Source: Bufo bufo
Taxonomy: Eukaryota > Chordata > Amphibia > Anura > Bufonidae
Direction: 5' to 3'
NCBI RefSeq assembly: GCF_905171765.1
Contig: NC_053392.1
Location: 103,962,220-104,026,219 of the forward strand
DNA length: 64,000 nt
Shown piece by piece: positions 20,251-31,433 of the stretch. Made by a program: the position numbers and the translations under genes. The notes beneath the pieces are model-generated. The model ran no database searches. It was not told where the DNA came from and saw nothing but the letters and a program-made list of their open reading frames with translations. The first letter of the stretch is position 1; every line of letters begins with the position of its first letter.

Positions 20251-21135
20251 AAATTTATTAAAGGGAGTCTGTGAGCAGAAAATTCAATGTTAAACCGGGC
20301 ACAATGCCTTGCCTTTCACTATTGCTTCATTCTGGAGAAAAGGTACTTGTAATCGATATGCAAGTGAGCAGATAAAGGGGTTTTCCAAGACTTTTCCACT
20401 GATGACCTATCTTCTGAATAAGTCATTAGTATCTGATCAGTGGAGGTCCGACACCTGAGACCCCGCTGATCAGTTGTTTGAGAAGGCACTGGCACTTGCA
20501 GCAGCACCACGGCCTTCTCGCAGCTTAACCTAGACCATGTGATGTCACCGGTCACATGGCCTAGATCATGTGATGTTCATCGGTCACATGGCCTAGACGC
20601 AGCTCAGCCTCATTGAAGTTAATGGGGTTGAGCTGCAATACCAAGCATAACCGCTGTCAAATGGACGGCGCTGAGAGAAGGCAGCGGCGCTACCGTGAGT
20701 TCCAGTGCCTTCTCAAACAGCTGATTGGCGGGGGTCCCCCACCTATCAGATACGGCTGACCTATTCAGAGGATAGGTTATCAGTAGAAAAGTCTCTGAAA
20801 ACCCCTTTAAGTTCACTGAGATTGGCCCCAAGCCATGCTGTGCGCCCTTGCTCCTCCTGCTTCCTTTACCAGTCCCTCTCTCTTCTTGATTGACACGGCC
20901 AGCCAAGATGACTATGCAGGAACATGACCCTGTCAAGAAGAATAGGGAGAGGATGGAAGAATACGCAGGAGGAGCAAAGGTGCACAGAATGGCTTCTGCC
21001 TGCCCTTGGTGCACTTACTGCTTACTTGCATATCAATTAACGGTACTTTTTCTCCAGAATGAAGCAACTGATTGCCTAGTGAAAGATATCATTACATCCA
21101 GTTGGGCTAACGCTACAAGGCATTGCGCTAGGTTT
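20250..21135. repeat. Composite palindromic MITE containing a second MITE
   Basis: The outer arms are inverted: 'ctggagaaaaggtacttg...atatgcaagtgagcag' on the left against 'cttgcatatcaatta...gtactttttctccag' on the right (21025-21058). Between the left arm and the body lies the MITE at 20376-20807. The body (20811-21060) is repeated at 22181-22440 with the same junction. It has no coding function that I can support. Confidence 0.6.
20376..20807. repeat. Inner MITE with AGGGGTTTTC ends
   Basis: Ends read aggggttttcc and gaaaacccctt, in inverted orientation, with more inverted matching inside (gatgacctatc against gataggttatc). TAA-like bases flank both ends, but the exact duplication is ambiguous because the ends are A/T runs. 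It belongs to the same family as 110-487. Confidence 0.6.
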
Positions 21136-21376
21136 AACACTGAAGCTATGGCTGTGCTAGGCTAATCAGATTCCTGGTTCAGCATCCAATCTGACAATTA
21201 GGTGGGGGTTTTAAGTCTGCTATTCAGTCATTACCATTTGCTGGTGACTACATATATATATATACTCGTATGTGTCCTGGCTCAGTTTATCTCTTTGGGC
21301 TTTGTACTTGAATTATCGAATTGCTTTTTTTTTTTTTCTGTGTAACAACTGTGGCCTGTTTTCTGGATGTTCTGAA
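21136..21376. other. Flank of the 69-bp repeat; no gene recognised
   Basis: Contains a short TA run near 21254 and a T12 run near 21327. The frame over the following repeat begins here at 21272. Confidence 0.3.
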
Positions 21377-21652
21377 TTGGTTTCTGCTGATTCTCCTGAT
21401 ATTCTGACCATGGCTAGCTTCCCGATTAACCTCTCGTCCACTGGATTGGTTTCTACTGATTGTTCAGGTATTCGGACAATGGCTAGTTTCTGGATTAACC
21501 TTTTGACTTCTGAATTAGCTTCTACCGATTTTTCTGGTATTCTGACCGTTTCTAGTTTTCGGATTAACAACTCATCTGCTGAATTGATTTCTACTGATTC
21601 TCCTAGTATTCTGGCTGTGGCTAGTTTCTGGATTAACTCTTCATCTGCTGTT
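21377..21652. repeat. Four tandem 69-bp units, open on both strands
   Basis: Units start at 21377, 21446, 21515 and 21584, each exactly 69 bp (23 codons), with about 70-80% similarity by eye. Because the unit is a multiple of three, a frame stays open on the plus strand (21272-21724) and on the minus strand (21313-21750). The plus-strand reading gives a degenerate LVSTDxSGILTMASFxIN repeat. I do not recognise a protein. A diverging minisatellite is the simplest reading. Confidence 0.75.
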
Positions 21653-22034
21653 TGGACTCTCTCTGTCTTTCCTGGTTCTGAGCCAGCTTGTCTACTACTC
21701 ACTGTTCCTTGGTTGTTCTGGTAGGTCTGTCTATAGCAAGCTGGCACCATTTTTCTGCTACCTTATTTCACAGAAGTAAACTAGGCAGCCAAATCCATCC
21801 AGCCTCGCTGCAAGCTCTTGTGGATAACCTAGTGGTAGCCTTATCTTCCTACAAACTGGAGAGGTTGAGGATGACTAGTAGCAGTTTCTGCATTTGCTGA
21901 CAGTGACCATAGTATTTCCTTATATTCCCTTTAAGAGATGCAGTCCAGTGACAGAAAGTGACACCAGCTATAAGATAGAGTCAAATTAAGCTATAATTTA
22001 AATCATTTTTTGTCAAAAATTATAGTGAATCTTA
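21653..22034. other. No gene recognised
   Basis: Sequence between the 69-bp repeat and the second composite MITE. I see nothing I can name. Confidence 0.3.
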
Positions 22035-22445
22035 TAAACCATGAAAGGTCATGCCTACCAGTGTCGTCTTCTCAAACAACTGATTGGCAAGGGTCCCAGG
22101 TGTCAGACCTCCCCCCCCACCCCAAACAGACACTGATGATCTAGGATAATTCATCAGAAGTAAAGTCTCAGAAAACCACTTTAAGTGCACTGATGAGATT
22201 GACCCCAGGCCATGCTGTGCACCCTTGCTCCTCCTGCTTCCTCTGCCAGTCTGTCTCTCTCCTTGATTGACAAGGCCAGTTGAGATGACTATGCAGGAAC
22301 CAGGCCCTGTAAAGCAAGAATAGAAGGGAGGGGCTGGAAGAATAACTAGGAGGGGCAAGGGTGCGCAGAACAGATTGGGCCCGCCCTTGGTGCACTGAAC
22401 TGCTCACTTGCATATCAATTAATAGTACTTTTTCTCCACAATCTT
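22035..22445. repeat. Second copy of the composite MITE
   Basis: 22035-22180 matches the right part of the inner MITE (tctcaaac...tctcagaaaacc), and 22181-22440 matches the outer body at 20811-21058. The junction is the same as in the first copy, so the composite was duplicated as a unit. Confidence 0.6.
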
Positions 22446-23789
22446 ATAAACCATGGAAGCTCATGCCCACTTATGCTAAACCGCATTCACCTTCTCGAAA
22501 AGTGGCTTAAGAAAGCTGGTGAAGCCCTTCGATGAATTCCTCTCCGTGTCTATTTTTTTTCAATCTTATCAATAACTATTGAGCCAAAGACCTCAAAGCT
22601 GAATAGAAACTTTATAAACTAATACAGTATCAATGAAAACAATGATTTTATTTAGTAATATACAATATACTAGTATATGTATGGTACATATACTTATTTT
22701 TCTCCTTATGGTTTAGTGGTCACTCTTTGTTAATAGTTCTTTAGTAGCTACAAGATGCACTTGCCAGATTTACAAGCTGAGACCAGTGAAGCCACTATTA
22801 ATATGCCTCAATTATTATTGTATAATTATTGCAAATCCATCATGCAATTACTAGGTTATGTGTATTTCTGTTGTTGCTTTATGCACATACACCTTTATGT
22901 AAAAAAAATAAAATAATTCTTTACACAATGTAACTGGAAGCAGAATCAGAGCACAATGAAGGCTTTGAACAGTATACTGTACAAACTATTGCTTCATTTG
23001 TAGAAAAAGTAATAATCTGTATGTGTATGACTTTAGGCAGCCATCTAAAGCAATTCCATTATTTTTGTCTTCATGTATACAAAGAACATGAAGACAATAG
23101 AGTAGTTATGGGAAGAGGTCAGAATAAATTTGAATAAGGCTGTGTTCCAAAGGAACAAATTTGGTATCAGGTATAGTCAACTTGTCTGTTCAGCATCTCC
23201 TATGCATCTCCGGTCTGCTGCTTCCAAAGAAAACAAAAAGATTAATTCAACAACTGCTCGATTTAAAATTACCAATACATTCAAAAGTACTAGTATTTTA
23301 TTCATTGTTTTCAAACCATCAAATTTGATTTGTGCTCCCCCTCTATCATTTCTTTTGTAAGTTTAACTAAAAGGAGATATGACTGAAATGGTTACCTGCA
23401 AACAAAACACATACTGATTTCTAAAAAACTGGAAAATAACATATTGATTTTTATTGAATTAGCAATTCATGCTAAGGCATTATGGATCTTTGGGCCCTTT
23501 TGCATGAGCCAGTTTTTTGGGAGCAAAGGTGGATGTGTCACTTGCACTAAGCAATAAATAGGGGTTTATAGAAAGTTTTAATCAAAGGAAACTGTCTAAG
23601 GAACACAAATGACCTTGAAAGTGCCCTACATTCTGCTGAGAGGGAAACAAATCAGCTGCATTATGCCAGAGCAGAGATCCTGTAATTATAAGTCTAATAG
23701 CTATTTCATAACTAATAGAGCCAAACATCCACAGCTCCATCCAACCGAGGGCCGGGAGCATAAATATAGATTACAGCAATCTATAACCC

Positions 23790-23790
23790 A

Positions 23791-23835
<45 letters not shown>

Positions 23836-23854
23836 CATATCTATCTATATATAT
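23790..23854. repeat. TATC microsatellite
   Basis: An almost perfect tatc run of about 45 bp followed by diverged units. Confidence 0.9.
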
Positions 23855-24497
23855 CTTGAGCTCTATGCTCAAAGACACGTGCAGACACAGGAAACATGGA
23901 TAAATCTGAATTGCCTTACTGCTATACCTAACATATGAAAATTAGAAGCTTTTTGCACACATTTTTGATGAAAATTGTGTCAGGCCCATGTACCAGCCAC
24001 AAAGTGGCTTCCAAAAAACAGGACCTACATTTTCAGGCAAAGTCTGATAGTGCAGGTCCCATCTGTTGGAAGCAGTGGCCTACCTCTAATAGAGGCAGAC
24101 CATGCAGCTGCTATAGGGCCCATAGAGGAAGGGGGTCCAGACCTACAGGAAAGTCCCGCCCCCAATTACAATTACATAGCTAGCTGTGGAAACCTATCTA
24201 GACTTGCAGAAGGACCTGCGATTATGAGTCAGTAGCGTTACAGCTGGAGGACCTATGATGATGTCATTGTAATATGACCAGAGCAGGGAGATGGAGCTCA
24301 GCGTTGGAGAGGAAAATGTAGTGAAACTACATAGGGAGGAACTGTGCCTAAAGGAGAGGTGTGTGGTGTCCTGGGATAGCCCATAACATCATAATACTAG
24401 GAATTGTAGTTTTGTCCTACTATATCCCCCTCCATGTAATGTTCACTGATGCCTGACAATAACAGTCTGGGCATTCTGGGAGTTGAAAGTTTTTTTA

Positions 24498-24536
<39 letters not shown>

Positions 24537-24550
24537 CATCTATCTATATC

Positions 24551-24601
<51 letters not shown>

Positions 24602-24602
24602 C
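24498..24602. repeat. TCTA microsatellite
   Basis: About 100 bp of tcta units with two interruptions near 24536 and 24548. Confidence 0.9.
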
Positions 24603-25212
24603 TCCAATCTCTGCTATGCTGCACTATATAATCATATATCATGTAATCCATAATGCTGTATTTATTCTTGGAAGTGAATGGTATTCATATATATATAAAT
24701 ATGTAATGGATGAAAATGCTTTTTAATTATGACTATATATCAGACTGGCAGTCTAAGGGACCGTAGTTGATCCATTCACTCTTCAGTCTAAATGTAAGCT
24801 ATCCACAGTACTTCTCCTAGTTAAAATATTCATTGTTTACATGACATGCTATTAAGTATTAAAAATGATTCTTGACCACAAATTAATGTATAATTTATTG
24901 TGTCTTGCTGCATTGGCTAAAAGTAACGGCTGATAACTTATGCTCTTTCTGCTGATTCAGCCCTGGGCAATATATATATATAGTTATTTTTAATGTGTTT
25001 CTCAGAAAATTGTCCTAATTCTGTTTTACTGTATAAGGTATAGCCTGTCACATAGCAATGTGATCAGCATATCTGATGGATAACTTTTTAATCCTTCTCC
25101 TATCTGTTGTTATCTGTGCCCGTTTTTCCTTAAAAAAAAACTAGGATATGTGACAGCAGTATGGGAGAAAAGGGGAAAAAGCTAATTTGAGAAAGCTTTG
25201 AAGGTTAAAGTT

Positions 25213-25375
25213 CAGTAAGGTTAAAGGCTATTTTTGTTTATGATTCCATTTTACTCATTTTTGGCTAAAAATAATTTTTTCAATTGGCCTTTATTAAATA
25301 TATTGAGCCTTTCTGCCACAAATGGTTAGCTGTTTTTCTAACTGTCTGACTGGTACTTTCACTTTCACTTTGTGC
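25213..25375. repeat. Dispersed repeat shared with 42186-42400
   Basis: 'aaaggctattt...tttttcaattgg(c/t)ctttattaaa' occurs here and at 42186-42300 in the same orientation. It is a dispersed non-coding repeat of unknown class. Confidence 0.5.
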
Positions 25376-25508
25376 TGGTCATCTAATAAACATTATCTTT
25401 AAACTACTAAGATTTGAGTGTTTATAATTAGTGTTGGGCTTGAATATTCGAATAGCGAATATTATTCGCGAATATTGGCACTTTGACAATTCGCGAATAT
25501 TTAGAATA

Positions 25509-26598
25509 TCTAATATACAGTATAATGCTGAGTGTATGTGTGTGTGTGTATGTTTGCTAAAGGAATCCGCACCATCGCATTTACAATCACGAAATTTGGC
25601 ACACAGGTACATCAGGTGTACAGGAAGGTTTTAGACCAGGTCTAAGCTCTCTAGGACGTACAGTTCCTGAGATATTCCCCAAAAAAATGCATTAGTCAAT
25701 AGAAGCTTGGTCACATGACCCTTATCAGCCAAAAGAAGCTCGCAGGTCCTAATAGTACTTAGTACCTCATTTCAAAACGTGCCTTTGTTCCAGCAATAGA
25801 TGTTTTTATCCTCTGAAAATCCAGTTTGTCTGGTATGCAAATGAGCCAGTAAGGAGGAGCCCAGACATGCCCCTTGCCACAATGTGTCCACCCTCAAAAG
25901 ACAAACTTAAAACTCCGCCCCCAGGTCCTGATAAGCCACGCCCCGATCTGTTTAGGCCACGTCCCTCCCACTCCTCAGCTGACAGGGATTGAGAAAATGA
26001 GGTTAAAAATCAGTTGCAGGCGGTGGGAGGGAGGTCTGACTTTCTCCCTGCAGCTCACACTCAGACAGCACAGTGCTGCTTTATGAGAGTGAGCTGTTTA
26101 AAAGGACATCCTTGTGTCCATCCAGGCCCTACGCCAGACGGAGGACAGGGAGTCTGAAAGTCCTACTGTCCGGCCAAAAACTGGACCTATGGCCACCCTA
26201 GGGGCAGACTGCTGTGGAGGTCACAGTTAAGGGGATGGTCCGCTATGGAGGTCAGTGTTAAGGGGCAGATTGCTGTAAAGGCCACTGTTAAGGGGGCGGG
26301 CCCCTGTGGAGGTCACTGTCAAGAGGGTGGTATGCTGTGAAAGTCACTGTTAAAGGGGAAGGCTTCTGTAAATTTCAAAGTTAAGGGGGTGGGCTGCTGT
26401 GGAGGTCCAATTTTAAGGGACGGGGCACTGTAGGGGGTCAGTGTTAAGGGGTGGGGGGCTGTGGAGGTCACTGTTAAGGGGGCGGGGTGCTGTAGATGTC
26501 ATTGTTATAGTGGATACTGTCAATATATTTAATGACACACACAAGCATTAAATGAAATAGATTAAATATACCCGAGCGAAGCCGGGTCCTTCAGCTAG
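25509..26598 (+). mobile_element. Non-autonomous Helitron
   Basis: It starts TC (25509) after an A and ends CTAG (26595-26598) before a T, the Helitron pattern of insertion between A and T without target duplication. A hairpin (ACCCG/CGGGT, 26570-26587) lies 7 nt before the CTAG. The 5' part has 'gctaaaggaatccgcacc', as in Helitrons I recall from frogs. It has no Rep/helicase frame, so it must have moved with enzymes from elsewhere. Confidence 0.8.
26205..26515. repeat. GC-rich minisatellite of about 35-bp units in the Helitron
   Basis: About ten diverged copies of a unit like 'gggctgctgtggaggtcact' followed by gttaaggggg. Units vary in length and sequence. Confidence 0.75.
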
Positions 26599-26924
26599 TA
26601 GTGAAATATATTCGTAATTTGACACGTTTCTGTCTACTGCGTTGCCACTTGACTCTTTAGGGGATATGCATCAGAGATGTGTGGAGCTGACAATAGGGTC
26701 AGATCCACTATAAGATCAGATTCACTATAAATCTATTAGAAAAGGGTAAAATACATAAGTAATCAATCAAATGAATACAGTGGGGAGCACCCGCCAATGT
26801 CAGAGGGTTGTTGGATCCTTCAAAAGGAAGGCTAGTGGGACCACGGAAGGATAAGGGAGGAGGTGATATTTGTTAGACAAAACAGCCAAAGCTGAGATGT
26901 TCGTCCAATCTAGAGGGGGCAGAG

Positions 26925-29350
26925 GTTTTTAGATCCATTGGGTCTCTCTCTGCAGCAATTCTCGATCCCAATTGCCGCCTCTGATTGGAGGCTTGCCTGT
27001 GTCAATGCCCATGAACCTGACCTTGGCTCTGCCATTGTGACATTGATCAATATGTTTGGAGACTGGTGTGTCTCTCTCAGTATTAATGTCACTAAGATGT
27101 TCTCCCACCTTTCTCCGAAATTCCCTGATTGCTTTACCAATATACTCAATGCCACATTCACATGTCAAACGGTAGATGACTCCTCGTGTTTTGCAGTTAA
27201 TAAAATCTTGAATATATACTTTACCTGTAATATTGCTGATCTACCGGTTTGAACATGACAGCAGGCTACATAGCCCCCACATCTAAAGCAGCCTTTGACC
27301 TTCCGTTGCAGCCATGATGTTTGGAAATTAACCGGTGCAGTAAAGTGACTATGCACCAACTTGTCTCTCAAACTTCTCCCTCTGCGATATGTGATTTGAG
27401 GGTGATCCCCAATTACGTTGCAAAAATCAGGATCCATTCTCAAGATGTCCCAATGTTTTTTTTTGTGTCAGAATGTTTGATCTATCTGTGGATAGTGCTG
27501 CTCTATATGCTGGTTTCAGTACTTTATGAGGGTAGCCTCTCTGTTGGAAATGACTGCAAAGATCCGCCGCCTGTGAAATAAACTCTTGTCGTGGAGCAAT
27601 TTCTCCGCAGGCGGAGATATTTCCCCCTGGTAATTCCGCATTTGAAGGGGAGAGAATAACTACTCTTCCACCTCAGTAAGGAATTGTTTGAGTTTGGTTT
27701 CCTATAAACTGATGTATCAATTTGACCCTTCTCATTTTTAATGATATATACATCTAGGAAGGGTAGGGACCATTTATTCCACTCACAGGTGAACTTCAGG
27801 CCCACTTTGTTAATATTTAGGCCTCACACAAAGGATTCAAAATCTCTCTGACATCCATTTCAGATGATGAAGATATCATCAATATACCGCGCCCATAGAC
27901 CTATGTATTGAGTATCCTCCATAGTCTCCTGCCTGAAAACATGAGTCTAATCCCACCGGCCCAGGAACAAATATGATGGGGCACAGGGACTCCCCATCAT
28001 GGTGCCCCTGAGCTGGTGGTTAATTCTCCGGTTGAAGACAAAGATGCTTCTCTTCAGTGTGAATTCCAGGATGCGAATGATAAATAGGCTATGAGCGTGG
28101 TATTAATAGCCACGAGCGTGCCAGAAGTGATTCACCGTATTGATTCCCAAGTCATGGGGGATAGATGAATATAAAGCCTCCATATCTATACTTGTAAGTA
28201 AATACTCCTTTTCCACTTTATCCCCTCCAATCTTTTAGGGAGATCAGTGGTATCTCTAGTGTAAGATGGTAAAGCCGTGACAAACGGTGCAAGAATCCTA
28301 TCAATGTAAATCCCCAAATTCTGACATACGTTGCCTACTCCAGACACAATGGGTCTCCCTTTTAATGGGGATAACCCCTTGTGTACCTTAGGTAGACAAT
28401 AAAAGGTGGACATTTTAGGAAATTTGTGATAAAGAAAATCATATTCTTCCTGTGTGATGAGGCTAGTAGTTAATGCCTCATCCAGAATCATTTTGAGCTC
28501 TTTTCTGAAAGACTCAGTCGGATCTTGTTGGAGGAACTCATAAGTCTCAGGGTCTTTAAGAATGCTTTTACACATGTCTCTATACTGCTCTATATCCATT
28601 GCGACCGTGTTTTACCCCTTGTCAGATGGTTTTTATAATGATGTTAGAGTCATCTTCTATGGACGAAACAGCGGGGGCCATGTCAGCAGAGCAGTTAGAG
28701 AACCATGTGGGAGGTTTCAGTGTTTCCAAGTCCTTGGAAACCCTATTGAGAGATACCTCAATGCATGAAATTTCTCCTGTCATGGGGGGCATTTTGTTAC
28801 TTTTTTGTGTTTAAGATCAGTGAAGGAGCCTTCTCCCTGTATTTTATTGCCTTCTGCCTCCAGGCCATACAGTATTTGGACGTCCCCAAGTATCGCAAGT
28901 AGGATGCCCAAATTAAGACAGCGACGTCTATCTATATGTTTGAAATGCTTATGAATAAATGAAGCTCCTTAATACTATTGAATCTTCAAAACTGGGAGTG
29001 GGTAGAAAAGACAATCCTAGTTCCAAAACCCTAACCTCAGTGTCATCTCGCTTTGAGATATTGATCACCTGTGGACCTGTGGTTAGTTTGTTCGCGGTTG
29101 ATTGCGGCTGCGTAGGGGGTAGTTTGGAGCTTGATTGTGTTGCCCTATAAAACGCTGATCCCGGGTCCTTGGGACCCCCCTCGATCGGCCCCTGTACCTT
29201 CCATCCCTATTAGAGTTTTTATTGGATTTCACACTTGTTTCTTTGTCAGAGTCTGTAAAGTCAGTTTCTGTAGATGAATGATCAGTGTTACTCTGTTTGT
29301 TATCCCTTTTTTGAGGTAGAGCTGTATAAATCCTGGATTCCCAAAAGTCA
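26925..29350 (-). pseudogene. Penelope-type reverse transcriptase with GIY-YIG endonuclease, decayed
   Basis: Read leftward, 28186-28599 holds the reverse transcriptase N-terminal core (FYCLPKVHKG, GRPIVSGVG, LPSYTRDTTDL). The catalytic RYIDDIFII is readable near 27858-27890, directly followed by a stop. 27524-27805 matches the thumb side (PFLDVYI, DTSVYRKP). A CX2C...CC motif (CFRCGGYVACC) lies near 27270-27300. The nuclease block GIEYIGK...EFRRKVGEHL lies at 26929-27180. More than five stops or shifts break the gene. Its products would reverse-transcribe RNA at a nicked target, but this copy is dead. Confidence 0.85.
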
Positions 29351-29609
29351 AATAAATCCCTTACAAATTGCCACCCCCACTAGCCATATCCTTAATTAGA
29401 ATCCCTCTATAGCTTTTTGGGTGCATTTCATCCTATCCGATGGATGCATTTCCTTTTGAAGGATCCAACAACCCTTTGACATTGGAGGGTGGTCCCCTCT
29501 GTATTTATTTGATTGATTACTTATGTATTTTGCCCTTTTCTAATAGATTTATAGTGAATCTGATCTTATAGTGGATTTGACCCTATTGTGAGCTCCACAG
29601 ATCTCTGAT

Positions 29610-29650
29610 GCATATCCCCTGAAGAGTCCAGTGGCAGAAACGTGTCACGT
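29610..29650 (+). ncRNA. Degenerate hammerhead-like motif in Penelope terminal repeat
   Basis: CTGAAGA at 29619-29625, a weak 3-bp stem (GTC/GGC with one wobble), GAAA at 29637-29640 and CGTGTC at 29641-29646. The inverted partner on the minus strand at about 26610-26660 has a damaged core (CTAAAGA) and a longer loop. It is probably inactive. Confidence 0.4.
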
Positions 29651-29660
29651 CTGGAGCATC

Positions 29661-31190
29661 TACTCAGGGACAGCATTAGTGAGTTGTCCATAGATAGGGA
29701 CAAGATAAGGACGGGGTCGCTCCTTTCGGGGCGGGTGCTCTGTGTTAGGTAGGGCATCTTAGACCTCTCCATTTTGGCAGGGCTTATCCAGGGATAGGTG
29801 GTTCCTGACTAGGCCATATTCTCTGCATATCAAGATACTTAAATAACATCACCTCCACATTGGATTATCCGCCCATAATTGTGTCTGGAACCTTGTCCAG
29901 CTTATCTGGATCCCTAAAGAGATAGACTGCATGATTCGGTAAGACCGAACCACTTTATCATCTAACTGCTCAAGGTAGTCTTACGTGAATACTACTGGTG
30001 GTTAAAATCAAAGGTGTAACCGCCCCCTTTTTCTATACATTTGGGTGCACTGTGGTGCATTAATTATTATGCTTCTACTTAGATAATGCCCTTAGGAGTA
30101 GCTCCAAGCCAAACCTGTTCAAGTGACAAATCTGCTTTGTAACATTGTAAACAACAATTTACTGCCCTGAAACAATGATTCTCTGTGGGGATGAGCAATC
30201 GCTTGTCCCCATGTAATGGAAGGTATTGTTGCATGGAAATGCAGCTCTTACCCCTTCCGATAAGCAGGCAATTATCGAGAGCAAACAGTTAATTTCTGAT
30301 AATTTCCTGCTTGGTTAGTCCATGTAAAGAGGCGTTAACTTAACCTTAGCAAATCGAATGGGTGCATTTTATCTGAAGGCTGTGGCTCACTCTATCTGGT
30401 CAAAAAAAAAATAAGTGGGAAAAAAGTACTACATAAATGTGAAATAATTAGAAAGTCTGATTTGCCTTTTCTTTTTGAAAGCAGTTGTCTTATGTACTTT
30501 TATATACAGTATGCCGAAGGAGGTCCACCCAATATTGTAACTGCTGTAACTCCTATAGCTATGCTATTAATTCTTCTTGACTATTTGCCTGACCCACAAA
30601 CCTCTGTCAACCCTGATTTACCTATTTCTAACTGTCTCTTGTCAACGTGTCCACCAATGAAATAATTGAAATATATAAACTGTCCTTCACACGCGCAGAA
30701 TTTATTCTGGATAGACCAGCTGGATAAATCTGCCATAATGATTAAATATAACAACAGAACAGGCGCATGGACATCTACCTCGCTGCAAAAGTGCCACTTT
30801 GTCCTTATTGTGACCTTGAGAACATTCTTCAGCTATGGCATTTATAAGGTTGGTAAGATGGATGAATAAGGTTTCATTCAGCTTCTGAAGCCCACATATC
30901 ATTCTGCCATAAAGGAAAAACTTACAGCATGAAAATTGGTTTTGTAGCTGAACAAATTGAATTTCACCCCTATACTCCAACACGGTATGCTTCCTTAACA
31001 GCCCTGAAATGAGTTATCTTCTTAAGAAATGTAATAACTTGATTTTTTACACCTCCCACACTATTGGTAAATTAAGGATTTTATTTCCCTTGTAATGTAC
31101 AATGGTACAGAGAATCAGTAATATGGGAAGAGACACTTATGAATGCAACGTAGGCAACACTTTCCTGTTATCTTCTTTGTTTTCCCATTA
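29661..31190. other. Possible Penelope 5' flank to about 30080, then nothing recognised
   Basis: 29661-30080 may be the rest of the Penelope terminal region but has no independent support. 30120-30340 has dispersed-repeat texture. If 31194-31295 is a host exon, this is its upstream intron. Confidence 0.3.
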
Positions 31191-31193
31191 CAG

Positions 31194-31295
31194 TTTGCAA
31201 GACGAGTAGCACAGATTCAGAAAGAGCAGTGTCGTAGACTGCAAATGGGTTCCTACCCCTGGGGAGGTCAACAGGATTCCATGCTGTATAAGTAG
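31194..31295 (+). CDS. Candidate host terminal exon, gene unknown
   Basis: A strong acceptor, ttatcttctttgttttcccattacag, ends at 31193. It is followed by one frame open for 33 codons to a TAG stop at 31293-31295. The other two frames stop early. The peptide is polar and basic at first (FARRVAQIQKEQCRRLQ) and ends DSMLYK. It lies in single-copy-looking DNA, unlike its surroundings. I cannot name the protein. It could be the last coding exon of a gene whose other exons lie upstream of this window. The case rests on splice signal and composition, so a chance match remains possible. Confidence 0.5.
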   Translation, partial: FARRVAQIQKEQCRRLQMGSYPWGGQQDSMLYK

Positions 31296-31428
31296 ATAGC
31301 TTAAGATCTGCTGATATATCACATTAATTGCACCTTCGTCAGTCCACAATACTATTAGACATTTTCATAGCTTTATAGATCTTGTACAACACCATATAAT
31401 CATAGCTTTACAAGAAGTCAAAGACAGT
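31296..31428. other. Possible 3' UTR
   Basis: If the preceding exon is real, this is 3' untranslated sequence up to the solo LTR. No AATAAA is visible before the LTR. Confidence 0.25.
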
Positions 31429-31433
31429 GAACC

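Larger units (their letters stand above)
22446..25212. other. Non-coding AT-rich DNA with two tetranucleotide arrays
   Basis: Apart from the microsatellites at 23790-23854 and 24498-24602 I see no gene or transposon end. Peptides with repeated IYLS are translations of the TCTA array. About 24065-24440 is richer in GC and could be a diverged repeat. Confidence 0.3.
25430..26625. repeat. ATTCG-rich hAT-like MITE split by a Helitron
   Basis: The left part (25430-25508) starts TAGTGTTGGGC and is full of attcg words, as in the MITE at 3428-3740. After the Helitron the ATTCG texture resumes at 26599 (tagtgaaatatattcgtaatt). The right end is lost at the start of the Penelope-like element. Confidence 0.6.
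26610..29660 (-). mobile_element. Penelope-like element with inverted terminal repeats
   Basis: The coding strand is minus. About 200 bp at 26655-26860 is the inverse complement of about 29420-29620. Both contain 'ggggatatgcatcagagat' and 'taagatcagattcactataa' when read in the same sense. Between them lie a Penelope-type reverse transcriptase, a cysteine motif and a GIY-YIG nuclease, all with many stops. Long terminal repeats in inverted orientation are known in Penelope-like elements. Outer boundaries are approximate. Confidence 0.8.

Noticed and set aside
23609..24631. Proteins with repeated IYLS
   Set aside because: Translations of the TATC/TCTA microsatellites.
26938..27581. Plus-strand frames of 86-104 codons
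   Set aside because: Antisense to the Penelope-like nuclease region, which has clear motifs on the minus strand.
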